Of a stretch of DNA of 64,000 nucleotides, positions 50,689 through 60,764 are shown piece after piece; position 1 is the first letter of the stretch, and the number at the start of each line of letters is the position of its first letter. This DNA comes from SHLQ01 sp047638715. GTDB taxonomy: Bacteria; Actinomycetota; Acidimicrobiia; Acidimicrobiales; SHLQ01. The notes below the pieces were generated by a model, which saw only the letters and a list, made by a program, of their open reading frames with translations, had not been told where the DNA came from and ran no database searches. The stretch is from NCBI GenBank assembly GCA_047638715.1, contig JBLIMK010000006.1, positions 5,158 to 69,157 on the forward strand. The letters are read 5' to 3'. The position numbers and the translations under genes were made by a program.

Positions 50689-53004
50689 ATGTCGACCCCC
50701 CTCTTGACGTCTCGCGACCACACCAATGGTCTGCCTCGACTGACCTTCATTGCTCTTTTCACGCTCATCGCGACCGCCTGTGGAACCAGTTCACCTCAGG
50801 TTTCGCCCACAACAACGTCGCTCGATGCCGTCACGACCGGCGACGTTGCGACCACAGACGAAGAACGCACGCTCGGCACCCCAGCTCCACCGGTCGAACC
50901 GCTTCGCCTCTCCTCTTCGTTCACGAAGCTGACCGAACCAGGGGTTGGCGGTCGCATCACCTCACTGGCATTCGACCCCGTCGACCCCGACCGGCTGTAC
51001 GTCGGCGGCGACATGCTGGGAATCGCGGTCACCGATGATTTCGGGGAAACCTGGCAATCGACGACCGGGCTTGCCTCATGGGAGATCGGCGACATCACGA
51101 CAACACCCTCGGCCGATGGGCGCGTCTGGACAGGCAGCCTCTCGGGACCACAAGCGTCGGCCGATGGCATCGAATGGGCACTGAGCCGCAACGGAATGCC
51201 GGCGCTCTCCGACTCGACCTACACGATGGCCACCGAGTCCGTTCTGATCGATCCGAACAATGATGGTCGACTGCTCGCGTTCAATGGCAACCAACGAAAC
51301 TGGGTTGCGCCGGGCGCATATAGGGACGGCACGTGGACCGGCGACGGATCGGTCTGGGCCTCCGAGGACAGCGGCGCAAACTGGTCGCGGCTTGCCACCG
51401 TGGCGCCCGGTGGAAACATCCGGGCAGCCTCGTTCAACGCCGACGGCACGGAACTTTTTGCGGCGGTCGCGAACCGAGGCTTCTTCCTATCGAACGATGA
51501 CGGCGCCACTTGGACCCAAACCGGCGATGGCCTCCCCCACGCAAACGCCTACGACGTCACCGCCCACCCCACCGACCCCGCAATTGCATGGATTGCGATG
51601 GGCGAAGGCCCCGAGGTCGACGGCAATTTCATCGCTGGCGGCATCTGGAAGACCGTCGACGGAGGCACAACCTGGAACGCGGCCAACGACGGACTGAGCA
51701 TCGTTTCCAACGCGACCGCTCGCGACACGGGCACCTTCCACCAGATCGTTGTGGCACCTACGGACCCCGACCGGTTGTACACTTCGAACGTGGCTCCGGG
51801 ACAAGCTGCCGTATATCGAAGCGACGATGGCGGGACGACGTGGGCGATCATCGCCGACGGATCGACGAGCCGACCAAATCCCTATCAAGGCGCGCTTCGT
51901 GCGTTCGACATCGCCGTTCATCCAATCGATCCGGACAGGATCGCGATCGGGAGCGACGACACGCTGCTCGGATCCACGAACGGTGGCGCCGACTGGGCAG
52001 ACCTCACGACACGAGAGGACACGGCGGGGCTCTTCAGCGGCCACGGATACACCGGTCTCGTCAGCACCGACATCGTCTTCAACCCCACCGACCCCGACGA
52101 GACGATCCTGCTCGGCTTCGATGGCGGCAACTTCATCCAGACGACCAATGGGGGAACGACGTGGCGGCGAACAGTGCAGGACATCTCCGCATGGGGAGGC
52201 GGCGTCGAGGCTGCGTACTCGCCAACAAACGGCGATCGGATCTACGTGCTCCTGGGCCAGTTCTCGAACTTCCGTGGCCTGGGCGTCTCCGATGACGGCG
52301 GCACATCTTTCTCGCTCGTCGCGGGGAGCGCTGCAGGATTGCCGGAGGTGGGCAACGTTGACAGCCCTGGCGCGACAGGCCTCGCGGTCTTGGATGGCGG
52401 CGGCACCGACATCGTTTTCGTGACGGTTGGATCGACGTTGTTCCGCAGCGACGATGGCGCCGAAACCTTCAGCGCCGTTCCTGGCGTGCTCGGCGCGATC
52501 GACGTCGCTGTCGCGGCTGGCGGAAACGTGTTCGTCGCAACCAGTGGCGGCACGCTCGTGTCGGTCGACGCAGGACTCGGATTCAACGACGCTGGTTCGC
52601 CTCCATCGGGGATTACTACGATCTACCCCTCGGCGTCTGAGCCGGACGCGATCTACGGAATAGTTTTCAGAGACAACGGCAGCGGCGGTTTGCATCGCTT
52701 TGATGGAAACACCTGGACGCAGCTGTTCGACGATGCCTATGCCCACGGAGTGACCGTCGATCCCAGCAACCCGAGCAACATCGCCGTGGTGACGACCGAG
52801 CCAGCGTTCCATGATGTCAGCTCAGCGACCGGGGTGTACCTGTCCAATGACGGTGGGGCGAGCTGGACCGCCGTCGTCGATGGTCTGCCAATGACGCGGC
52901 TTCGCACCGCCGAATTCGACCCAGCCGACCCTGACCGACTCGTCGTCGGTACGACCGGACGCGGGTTCTATGAGATCTCCTTCGGACAAGCGCTAGCTGA
53001 ATAG
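50689..53004 (+). CDS. Lipoprotein with BNR/sortilin-type beta-propeller
   Basis: The protein has 771 residues from ATG 50689. A lipobox (TLIATAC) near residue 31 is followed by a Thr/Ser/Pro linker to about residue 80. Two large propellers follow, made of blades ending in Asp-box-like motifs: SNDDGATWTQ, SDDGGTTWAI, TNGGTTWRR, SDDGGTSFSL, SNDGGASWTA. They are preceded by repeated DPxDPDRLYVG strands. This resembles the Vps10/sortilin and xyloglucanase (GH74) propeller family. The catalytic aspartates of GH74 cannot be assigned with certainty. It is anchored outside the membrane and lies within the polysaccharide locus, so glycan binding or processing is plausible but inferred. Confidence 0.78.
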   Translation: MSTPLLTSRDHTNGLPRLTFIALFTLIATACGTSSPQVSPTTTSLDAVTTGDVATTDEERTLGTPAPPVEPLRLSSSFTKLTEPGVGGRITSLAFDPVDPDRLYVGGDMLGIAVTDDFGETWQSTTGLASWEIGDITTTPSADGRVWTGSLSGPQASADGIEWALSRNGMPALSDSTYTMATESVLIDPNNDGRLLAFNGNQRNWVAPGAYRDGTWTGDGSVWASEDSGANWSRLATVAPGGNIRAASFNADGTELFAAVANRGFFLSNDDGATWTQTGDGLPHANAYDVTAHPTDPAIAWIAMGEGPEVDGNFIAGGIWKTVDGGTTWNAANDGLSIVSNATARDTGTFHQIVVAPTDPDRLYTSNVAPGQAAVYRSDDGGTTWAIIADGSTSRPNPYQGALRAFDIAVHPIDPDRIAIGSDDTLLGSTNGGADWADLTTREDTAGLFSGHGYTGLVSTDIVFNPTDPDETILLGFDGGNFIQTTNGGTTWRRTVQDISAWGGGVEAAYSPTNGDRIYVLLGQFSNFRGLGVSDDGGTSFSLVAGSAAGLPEVGNVDSPGATGLAVLDGGGTDIVFVTVGSTLFRSDDGAETFSAVPGVLGAIDVAVAAGGNVFVATSGGTLVSVDAGLGFNDAGSPPSGITTIYPSASEPDAIYGIVFRDNGSGGLHRFDGNTWTQLFDDAYAHGVTVDPSNPSNIAVVTTEPAFHDVSSATGVYLSNDGGASWTAVVDGLPMTRLRTAEFDPADPDRLVVGTTGRGFYEISFGQALAE

Positions 53005-53060
53005 CGGGTAGTTTGGGGAGGCCCCCTCAGGGGTCGAGCCAAAAGGTCGATAAGGCAAAC

Positions 53061-54302
53061 GTGCCCACGCAGATCTCTGTCACCAGCTACTACTACCGTC
53101 GCGGCGGAGCCGAAGCCGTCATGCTCGACCAGAACGAGCTCCTCGAATCCCGCGGTTGGGACATCGTCCCGTTCGCAATGGAGTACGAGCAGAACTTCGA
53201 GACCGAGTACGACGACTACTTCGTAGAAGAGATCGATTTCGCGAGCGACTACAAACCGGTCGAAAAGGTTCGCAAGGTCGTTAAGTCGATCTACTCGCTG
53301 GAGGCTCGCAGGGAGATTGGTCGTCTCATCGACGACGTTCGCCCCGACGTCGTCCATGCGCACAACGTGTACCACCACCTGACACCCGCCATCTTCGGCG
53401 CCATTCAAAAGAGGGGCGTGCCGTCGGTAATGACCGTGCACGACCTGAAGATCGGATGCCCATCAAAGTTGATGCTCGCCCCCGATGGGGTCTGCGAGCG
53501 ATGCAAGGGCGGCAAGACGTGGAACGCTGTAGGGCAACGATGCCTCAAGGGCTCGCTGCCGTTGTCGGCGATCGCCGCATTCGAGACGACGCTGCACAAC
53601 TTCCTGGGCAGCTATCGCAAGAACGTCGATCTGTTCGTCCTACCCAGTCATTTCCATATGAACAAGCTGATCGATTGGGGTTTGCCCGTCGAGAAGGCGC
53701 GTTACCTACCCAACGCTGTCGATGTCTCTCAGCTAGTGCCCGACTTCTCGCCGGGAAAACGCTTCGTGTTCGTCGGGCGTCTATCGGAGGAGAAGGGCCT
53801 GCTCACCTTTGTGAAGGCTGTGGCGCACGCGGGAGTCGCAGCGACGATCGTTGGCACCGGCCCCCAAGAAGGAGAGCTCAGGGCGCTCGTCGATTCCACC
53901 GGAGCAGACGTCGAATTTGCCGGCTATCAAACCGGCGACGACTTGTTCGACATCGTGCGAGCTGCACGAGCACTGGTTCTTCCCTCGGAGTGCTACGAAA
54001 ACGCCCCCGTCGTCTTGCTCGAGGCCTATGGGGTCGGCACGCCCGTGCTCGGCTCGAATCTGGGAGGAATTCCCGAGCTCATCGTCGCCGGTGAAACCGG
54101 ACTGCTCGCTACCGCTGGTGACGTCGAGTCGTTCGCGGAGGAACTCTCGAAACTGTCGACGATGTCCGACGCGGATCTTGAGGCCATGGCTCGAGCGGGA
54201 CGTTCATTCGTCGAGGCGGGATTCGGCCGCGAACAGTATCTCGAGGGGTTGCTCGGCATCTACGACGAGCTCGGCGTTTCGCGCTCCGCCACCCAGCGCT
54301 AA
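53061..54302 (+). CDS. GT4 glycosyltransferase with Cys-rich insertion
   Basis: The protein has about 413 residues from GTG 53061. The N-terminal TSYYYRRGGAEAVMLDQNELLESRGW and HAHNVYHHLTPAI give the GT-B N-domain. DLKIGCPSKLMLAPDGVCERCKGGKTWNAVGQRCLKG, near residue 135, carries four cysteines, as in several GT4 enzymes of polysaccharide loci. FVFVGRLSEEKGLLTFVKA and PSECYENAPVVLLEAYGVGTPVLGSNLGGIPELI form the nucleotide-sugar site with the EAYGVG Glu. It probably adds a sugar in repeat-unit assembly. The start is uncertain: GTG 53061 removes 16 unconvincing residues. Confidence 0.83.
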   Translation: MPTQISVTSYYYRRGGAEAVMLDQNELLESRGWDIVPFAMEYEQNFETEYDDYFVEEIDFASDYKPVEKVRKVVKSIYSLEARREIGRLIDDVRPDVVHAHNVYHHLTPAIFGAIQKRGVPSVMTVHDLKIGCPSKLMLAPDGVCERCKGGKTWNAVGQRCLKGSLPLSAIAAFETTLHNFLGSYRKNVDLFVLPSHFHMNKLIDWGLPVEKARYLPNAVDVSQLVPDFSPGKRFVFVGRLSEEKGLLTFVKAVAHAGVAATIVGTGPQEGELRALVDSTGADVEFAGYQTGDDLFDIVRAARALVLPSECYENAPVVLLEAYGVGTPVLGSNLGGIPELIVAGETGLLATAGDVESFAEELSKLSTMSDADLEAMARAGRSFVEAGFGREQYLEGLLGIYDELGVSRSATQR

Positions 54303-54398
54303 CGAAATATCGCTTGCAACACACGCAGCGTGACTGGTAAAGATGGCTGTGAGGTCCTCAGAGGGGCGACCAACAATATCTATGCCGGGCGGGCGCGG

Positions 54399-55941
54399 AT
54401 GTACAAAGTAGAGAGCTTCGACGTTTTCGACACGGTACTGACTCGAAGGGTAGCGAATCCGCGCGCCGCGTTCCTTGTCTTAGGCCAACGGCTGCGCGAA
54501 AAGCGCTTGATCTATTGCTCTGCGGAATCCTTTGCTCGCCAACGCACAGCAGCAGAAGTTCGGTCGTTCAAAAACGCCGGGGGACTTGATTCTGCGGTCG
54601 ATCTGGCGTGGATCTATCGGGAACTAACGAGCGCTCTCGGCACGAATCCGACCGACCTCGACAAGTTGCTCGAAGAAGAGCTCGACCTCGAAGCCGGTAC
54701 CGGCGGACGACCACGAACGCGAGATTCGCGACGTCAGCGCCGGAATCGTGGCTCCGTTCCTGATCGGCAATGTGCTTTGGATTCTGCGCGAGGCAGCGCG
54801 GCGAGACCTCAAGAAGCTCTTCTTCATAGCGCGCGACGGTCAGGTCCTCCTCGACATTGCGCTGGAGCTTGCGAACAAGGTTGGTTACCACGGTGAGCTG
54901 AAATATTTGTATGGAAGTCGCCAGGCGTGGGTCCCTCCGAGTCTGAAAACTCTCGACGCCGCAGCCTTCGACGCGATCTGCCCTATCGACGGTGACGTAG
55001 ACGAGCGGACGCTACGGCTGGTGCTGTCCCGATTTGATGTCCCGGCAGAATCGATCGAGTCTCATCTCACCGAATCTGGGTTCACCTCCCGCTCGCTCGA
55101 TTCACACCTCGATGACGAGGCGCGCCTCCGATTGCGCGCTCTACTCGTCGAAAACGCCGACGTTCGTGGTGAGGTCTTCCGGATCGCGGCCGAGAACCGA
55201 GCGTTGGTGCTGGACTACTTGCAACAAGAGGGAGTCATAACGGATGACTCGATCGGCATCATTCATCAGGGGACTGGTTCGACTCTGTACAACGCGCTCG
55301 GTGCCTTGCTCGCAACGGTCGACCAAGCTCCACCGCACGGGTTCTACTTCGGGTTGCGCGCAGACGCTCCAGATCGCGGATTCGGCGAACCGCAGACCTA
55401 CATACGTAACGAACGACGGCCGACCGGATTCCTGAGCACCCCTGGTCTGCTCACGCTCACGGAAATGGCGTGTAGCGCTGACCATGGATCGGTCGTCGGC
55501 TATCGCCGAGAAGGCGAAGAGGTACTGGTCAACCTCGCACAGGAGAATTTCGCTGCCGTCGATTGGGGTTTCCTGGTCGTTCGCCGAGTCGTTCGAAGTG
55601 TGGCCGCTCATCTCGCAGTAGTGCCATTTGTGATTCCCGAACACATCGATCTTCGGCCGGCCACGATCGACGGATTTGAGAACTTCTGGAAACACCCAAC
55701 GGCGAGCGAAGCGCGAGTTTGGGGAAGTTATCCCTTCGAAGACGGGTGGGGCGAGGATTCGGTCACCGTTCCCCTAGCAACGAAGCAGCATCTCATCTCT
55801 GTGATTCGGCCAGCCCCGCACCGCCATTGGTGGGGCGGAGGTGCCCAGGCGCTGAGCCGCCCCTTGCCACGAACGATCATGCGTTCTCGCGCAGACGCCA
55901 TTCGCATCGCGAGACGGGCAAAACGAAAGTTCGTCCACTAG
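54399..55941 (+). pseudogene. HAD-superfamily COG5610-like gene with internal deletion and frameshift
   Basis: The first frame starts MYKVESFDVFDTVLTRR, the HAD motif I (DVFDT), and continues normally to ELDLEA near 54697. The next bases fit another frame, reading VPADDHEREIRDVSAGIVAPFLIGNVLWILREA and then LFFIARDGQVLLDIALELA to the end at 55941. In the family, roughly 150-200 residues with the remaining HAD motifs stand between these two parts. Here they are missing and the join is out of frame. The simplest reading is one deletion of about 0.5 kb. A truncated product from GTG 54748 could still be made. The intact family is common in polysaccharide loci; its function is unclear. Confidence 0.72.
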
Positions 55942-56202
55942 CGGATCTCGATGACCGTGGGGCCACGACCCAGGCCGATGGAATCACGAAAAGGTGCCAT
56001 CGGTCTCAATCGGGCAAAAACCTGGCAATTCAAGGCGATGATGCACAGCAATCACCTTCCAAATTGGCTTATGGTTGCACCATCAGCGACCGACGGTAGT
56101 CACACAAGGATGCATCTGCTGAACTATTTGCATTCGTAGTTAACGCAGCTTGTGGCTGTGTGAATAACCTGATTCGACGGCGTGTGAGGAAAGAACCCCG
56201 GA

Positions 56203-57444
56203 ATGACCGAAGGCGATAGGGATAACTCGGGAGAACTTTCTTCCTTTTTGCACCTGACAGGGTGGCGACCGTTGGTGCTCGCGCTCGTGGCAGGGCTTGC
56301 AGGAGCGGTTGGTCTGTTTGGCGCCTTGAATGCGCCAGCAGAATTCCAAGCCCGCTACATCGTTAACGCGGAACGCGTGGCTGACGACGACCTCACTCCC
56401 CAAGAGAAGGACATCTTCGTCGACGAGATCGTGCAGACGGCCAAACTCCCCCAGGTCGAGTTCTCGGTCCAGGAGCTCACTGGCCTCATCGTCGAGGACG
56501 ACTACGACATCACGATCAATCAGTCCGGTTCGAGCATCACGATCATCGACATCAACGTTGTTAGCGGACGGGCCGAAGATGCCCAGATCGTGGCCCGCGA
56601 TACCGGGATCGTCGCACTCGACATCACGCTCGAGATGATCCTCGGCGGCTTCGAAGCGAGCGCGGCAAGTCTCGAAACGCGGATTGGAGCCGACGAGGCT
56701 CGGATCCGAGACCTGACCGTCGCCGCAGGCGGAATCAACCCTTCGGTCGCGTATGGCATCGCGGTTCAAGATGTGATCGACAGGAGGGTGTTCCTCGAGA
56801 ACCCTCCATCAGAGCCGTGCGCGCTCGCCGACGGGACACCCGGCACATGCCTGGTCCCCGAACCATCACCATCGCTCGACGTTCTCGAAGAAAGGGCAGC
56901 CGAGTTCGCCCCCCTTGAACGCGAGTACACGACCCTCATCGCCGCCGTCGACTCCGCCAATCTGCAGCTCGCCGACCGACGTGACTCGATACGAGATGCG
57001 AACGTTGCCCTCGAATTGATCGCTGGCGAGCGCGATCAGTCGGTCATCATTAACGAGGTCGTGACCGAAGAAACATCACGGATCGCCGGTCTCCTCACCG
57101 GACTGCTGTTGTTCGCCATTCCCGCAGCGCTTCTCGTCATCCTGCTGTTCACGATTTACGATGCGCTCCGCAAAAAGCCAGACCAGCCGCTCCGCCGTGC
57201 TGAAGATTTCTCTCCGACAGGCATCCTTGAGGCGCAGGGCCAACGAGCCCTTCCCGAAGCGAGTATCACCTCACTCGTCGTCGTAGATGAAGGCGAGACC
57301 TCGATAATCGAGACCGACGCACGGCACGAGAACATGGCCCAAGGCGCGCAAGATCATGACGACGGCAGCGACCCAGATGCCGGAGAGAAGAAGCGCTCCA
57401 AGGACGGCCGTTGGGGTCGAGACGCCAGTAGCAAAGCAGGCTGA
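56203..57444 (+). CDS. Wzz-like chain-length/co-polymerase protein, copy 2
   Basis: The protein has 413 residues. One membrane segment (PLVLALVAGLAGAVGLFGAL) is near residue 25. A long extracytoplasmic part follows, with helical segments (FEASAASLETRIGADEARIRDLTVAA; LEREYTTLIAAVDSANLQLADRRDSI) and a CALADGTPGTC pair. A second membrane segment (IAGLLTGLLLFAIPAALLVILLF) is near residue 300. An unusual acidic/charged cytoplasmic tail of about 90 residues (DHDDGSDPDAGEKKRSKDGRW) follows. The topology is that of a PCP/Wzz protein without kinase. GAGGAAAG precedes ATG 56203. It is 2 bp from the sulfotransferase gene. Confidence 0.72.
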   Translation: MTEGDRDNSGELSSFLHLTGWRPLVLALVAGLAGAVGLFGALNAPAEFQARYIVNAERVADDDLTPQEKDIFVDEIVQTAKLPQVEFSVQELTGLIVEDDYDITINQSGSSITIIDINVVSGRAEDAQIVARDTGIVALDITLEMILGGFEASAASLETRIGADEARIRDLTVAAGGINPSVAYGIAVQDVIDRRVFLENPPSEPCALADGTPGTCLVPEPSPSLDVLEERAAEFAPLEREYTTLIAAVDSANLQLADRRDSIRDANVALELIAGERDQSVIINEVVTEETSRIAGLLTGLLLFAIPAALLVILLFTIYDALRKKPDQPLRRAEDFSPTGILEAQGQRALPEASITSLVVVDEGETSIIETDARHENMAQGAQDHDDGSDPDAGEKKRSKDGRWGRDASSKAG

Positions 57445-57446
57445 CC

Positions 57447-58358
57447 ATGGCGACCAACCCTCCGATCTTCATCGTCGGAGCCGGACGCAGCGGCTCGACG
57501 GCGTTTCACCATGCCTTTGCACGCCACCCACACGTCTCCTGGGTATCGAAGATCCTCGACGTCATCCCAAAGGGTGAGAAGCTCAACGCCGCACTGCTGA
57601 GGGGCCTCGATGCACCGCTGCTCGGCGCTGCACTGTCACGAGGACTCATCGAGCCCGGCCACCTCAAGCCGAGCGAGGCATACGCCTACTGGGAGCGGAT
57701 CGCCCCTGGGTTCAGTGAGCCGTTCCGTGATCTCCTCGAGACCGATCTGACCGAGCGCACAAAGTCCAACCTGCAGGCGGCGGTCGAGCGCCTGACCATC
57801 GATGGCCGCCCAACTCCGCTCATCAAGATCACTGGCTGGCCGAGGATGGGTTACCTCCAGGCGGCCTTTCCAGATGCGAAGTTCATTCATGTTGTTCGCG
57901 ACGGACGGGCTGTCGTCAACTCGATCATGCAGATCGACTTCTGGGAAGGTTGGCGCGGCACAAAGGGCTGGCGAGGGCTCGACATGACTCCGGATCAACA
58001 AGCTCGATGGGATGCGAGCGGCCGGTCGTTCGTGACCCTCGGCGCTATGGAGCTGGCGGATATGTTCGACGCACTGGTCGCTGCCACTCCCCTCGTCGCG
58101 CCCAATCGGTTCATGGAGATCCGATACGAGGATCTCTGCGACGATCCAACGGGCGTGTTCTCAACAGTCACAGACTTCTGCGAGCTCGAATACACCGATG
58201 GGTTCGACCAATCGGTCATCGGCTTTGGCTTTCGCAACACCAACGACAAGTGGCGCCGCGATCTGACCGAGCTCCAGCAGCGTCAGCTCGAGACCGAGCT
58301 CTCTCCCCACCTCTTGCGGTGGGGTTACGAGCTCGCATTCGGCGCGTCGACGAAATGA
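57447..58358 (+). CDS. Sulfotransferase family protein C
   Basis: The protein has 303 residues. The PAPS loop is IFIVGAGRSGSTAFHHAFARHP near residue 8. The 3'-phosphate motif lies in AAFPDAKFIHVVRDGRAVVNSIMQ near residue 140, and FMEIRYEDLCDDPTGVF near residue 222 is the usual late motif. This is the third sulfotransferase of the window and the only one in the plus-strand locus. It probably sulfates the glycan. Its stop overlaps the start of the Wzy-like gene by 4 bp. Confidence 0.85.
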   Translation: MATNPPIFIVGAGRSGSTAFHHAFARHPHVSWVSKILDVIPKGEKLNAALLRGLDAPLLGAALSRGLIEPGHLKPSEAYAYWERIAPGFSEPFRDLLETDLTERTKSNLQAAVERLTIDGRPTPLIKITGWPRMGYLQAAFPDAKFIHVVRDGRAVVNSIMQIDFWEGWRGTKGWRGLDMTPDQQARWDASGRSFVTLGAMELADMFDALVAATPLVAPNRFMEIRYEDLCDDPTGVFSTVTDFCELEYTDGFDQSVIGFGFRNTNDKWRRDLTELQQRQLETELSPHLLRWGYELAFGASTK

Positions 58359-59869
58359 CCACCATTCCGACCTCGGACACCGGCGATCGGGTATCGATCA
58401 GAGCCGACGACGAGGTGTCGGAGCCAGTCGAGAGCTCAACGCCACGGCCTGGACCTGGCTCGATCTTTGTCGTTCTCGGAGCGATCGCTATCGGCCTTGC
58501 TGCGGCGTTCGCATTTCAGTCGTTGTCCCCCGACACGCCGTTCGTAATTCTCGGTGGCACGGTCATGTCGGCAGTTGTACTGGCGATCATCGGCCTCTAC
58601 CGGTACGAGTGGTTTCTGCTGATCACCTTGGCGGTTCGACCGGCCCTCGACGACCTCATCGCCGACGAACTTGGCACGTTCCAGCCATCGGCGATTCTCG
58701 GCATCCTCGCCATCTTGATCACGTTGCTGCACCTCATCAGTCGTCGCTTGACGGGCAGCTGGAATCGTTTGACCCCGCTCGGACTCGCCTTCATTGGCTT
58801 CTTTGTCTTGTTCGTGCCGAGTTTCATCACATCGGTAGATCGCGGCGTTTCCCAGGCCGCTATGTTCGGCCTCGCCTCCGTGGTCCTGCTGTATCTCGCA
58901 ATTGAGCAGCACATGCTCGACGACGGAAACTTTCTGTTCAAACTTCTCGCCGCATCCGGGATCGGCATGATCATCCCGATCATCACCGGCTTGGTCCAGT
59001 TTTTCTTTACTGGAACCCTCGACCCCGGAGGTTCCGGGCTGGTTCGAATCGATGGATCGTTCGCTCACCCGAACACCTTTGCCACCTATCTGACTTTCAT
59101 GGTCCTCATCGCGATCAGTCTGATCTCGGTCGTCGATGTGAAACAGAAGCTCATCGTGATCAGCGCCGCAAGTATCGGTGGATTCCTCCTGATCGCAACA
59201 TTCGCGCGCGGCGCATGGGCGAGCTTTCTTATCGGAGCCCTCATCATGGCGGTCAGGGTCAACCGAAAGCTTGTCCTCGTCATCATCTTCGGTGCTTTTG
59301 CGGTAAGCGCGGCAGTCCCGGGAGTTGGCGACCGAATCTCAAATCTCACCGCGACGACCGGTGCAAACGGTGGCGTGAAGACCGATGACTCCCTCGGGTG
59401 GCGAATTGGCTACTGGGAGAAGATCTGGCCATTCATGTCCCGAAGCCCCGTGACCGGCCTCGGCATCGATGCGACGAAGACGCAAACTATTGAGGCCAAG
59501 GATCCACACAACAGCTTCCTCCAGGCCTTTCTCGAGGGCGGCCTCCTCGGAGGTACGGGCTTCATCGTCCTCCTGGGTGTCGCAACGTACGCAGGTGTCA
59601 AGACGTGGAAGAAGGCTCGCAGAAACCAGCTCGAGCGCCGCACGAGGCTCATCAGCGTCGGCGCAATCGCCGGGCTCCTGTCGGTCGCTGCGCAGCTCAT
59701 CACTGAGAACGTGTTGCTCAACACCATCGTGTGGTGGTATCTAAATATCGCTTTTGCCCACCTTGCGGTTCTCACGTGGGGGGCGCGCACTAACTCGTCG
59801 ACCAAACCCGATCTCGATCAGGCGATTCCCAATAGCGATCGACGCCAACCCTCGCGAGGCTCAACATGA
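58355..59869 (+). CDS. Wzy/O-antigen ligase-like polysaccharide polymerase, copy 2
   Basis: The protein has 504 residues from ATG 58355, which overlaps the previous stop (ATGA). About 45 hydrophilic residues precede 11-12 hydrophobic helices. The Wzy_C region is clear: RIDGSFAHPNTFATYL near residue 230, FARGAWASFLIGAL near 280, WRIGYWEKIWPFMSRSPVTGLGIDAT near 350 and DPHNSFLQAFLEGGLLG near 385. This is a more typical O-antigen ligase pattern than copy 1. It should act on lipid-linked repeats outside the membrane. It is coupled to GT2 by ATGA. Confidence 0.85.
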   Translation: MTTIPTSDTGDRVSIRADDEVSEPVESSTPRPGPGSIFVVLGAIAIGLAAAFAFQSLSPDTPFVILGGTVMSAVVLAIIGLYRYEWFLLITLAVRPALDDLIADELGTFQPSAILGILAILITLLHLISRRLTGSWNRLTPLGLAFIGFFVLFVPSFITSVDRGVSQAAMFGLASVVLLYLAIEQHMLDDGNFLFKLLAASGIGMIIPIITGLVQFFFTGTLDPGGSGLVRIDGSFAHPNTFATYLTFMVLIAISLISVVDVKQKLIVISAASIGGFLLIATFARGAWASFLIGALIMAVRVNRKLVLVIIFGAFAVSAAVPGVGDRISNLTATTGANGGVKTDDSLGWRIGYWEKIWPFMSRSPVTGLGIDATKTQTIEAKDPHNSFLQAFLEGGLLGGTGFIVLLGVATYAGVKTWKKARRNQLERRTRLISVGAIAGLLSVAAQLITENVLLNTIVWWYLNIAFAHLAVLTWGARTNSSTKPDLDQAIPNSDRRQPSRGST

Positions 59870-60762
59870 CAACCACTCCACGGCTCTCGATCGGCGTACC
59901 GGTATACAACGGCGAGGACTACATCGCCGAAGCGCTAACCAGCCACCTCGAACAAGACTTCACCGACTTCGAAATCGTCGTATCGGACAACTGCTCCGAT
60001 GATGCGACGCCCCAGATCGTGAAGGAATTCGTCGAAGCCGATCCTCGGGTGAGCTACACGCGCAACGAAGACAACATCGGTGGTCCTGCGAACTTCAATC
60101 GCCTGTTCCGACTGACGAGCGGTGAGCTGTTCCGCTGGGCTGCGGCCGACGACCGAATCGAGCCCGGTTACCTGTCGAAGGTCATTGCGATGATGGACGA
60201 CAATCCAGAGATCGTGATCGGTCACGCCGACAGTCTCCTCATCGATCCCAAGAGCGAACCAATGCTCGAGATGGACCAAGGATTTCTGGGCGGCGATGGT
60301 TACCTCGAGGCAATCAAATTGCACCCCCCGGAGGGAGACGATCGATTCCAGTCGCCTCACCCGCACAAACGAGTCGATGCGGTCATCAACAACAACCACC
60401 GAAACTTCTACATCTTCGGGATCATGCGTCGGGCCACCATGATGCAAACGCGTTTGCACGGAGCGTTCTATGGCGGTGACCGAACGTTCCTCGTAGAGAT
60501 GGCGATGCGAGGAACCCTCGAGAAGATTCCCGAAGCCCTCTTTGGCTCGCGGAGCCACGCCAAAAACTCAGGACGCAACGGGCTGAACTTCGAAGAGCTC
60601 AAACAACACGGAGCCCAAGATCTGTCGTTCGCCAGTCAGGTCATGAAGGGATACGTCAGCGGAGTTCGAGCAGCTGGGGTCTCCAAGAGCGACGAGATCA
60701 AGTCTCTCGGCGTAATCGCGAAGAAATTCAAGCAGCCGACCAGACTTCTGCGGGGCTGGTAA
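59866..60762 (+). CDS. GT2 family glycosyltransferase
   Basis: The protein has 298 residues with the GT-A fold. It begins RLSIGVPVYNGEDYIAEALTSHLEQDFTDFEIVVSDNCSDD; both the nucleotide-binding Asp and the start of the next strand are present. RWAAADDRIEPGYLSKVI near residue 93 holds the metal-binding DDR (DxD-type) motif. The C-terminal half carries no extra domain. It is a cytoplasmic sugar transferase of repeat-unit assembly; donor and acceptor are unknown. It is coupled upstream to the Wzy-like gene and lies 2 bp before the hexapeptide protein. Confidence 0.88.
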   Translation: MTTTPRLSIGVPVYNGEDYIAEALTSHLEQDFTDFEIVVSDNCSDDATPQIVKEFVEADPRVSYTRNEDNIGGPANFNRLFRLTSGELFRWAAADDRIEPGYLSKVIAMMDDNPEIVIGHADSLLIDPKSEPMLEMDQGFLGGDGYLEAIKLHPPEGDDRFQSPHPHKRVDAVINNNHRNFYIFGIMRRATMMQTRLHGAFYGGDRTFLVEMAMRGTLEKIPEALFGSRSHAKNSGRNGLNFEELKQHGAQDLSFASQVMKGYVSGVRAAGVSKSDEIKSLGVIAKKFKQPTRLLRGW

Positions 60763-60764
60763 GT

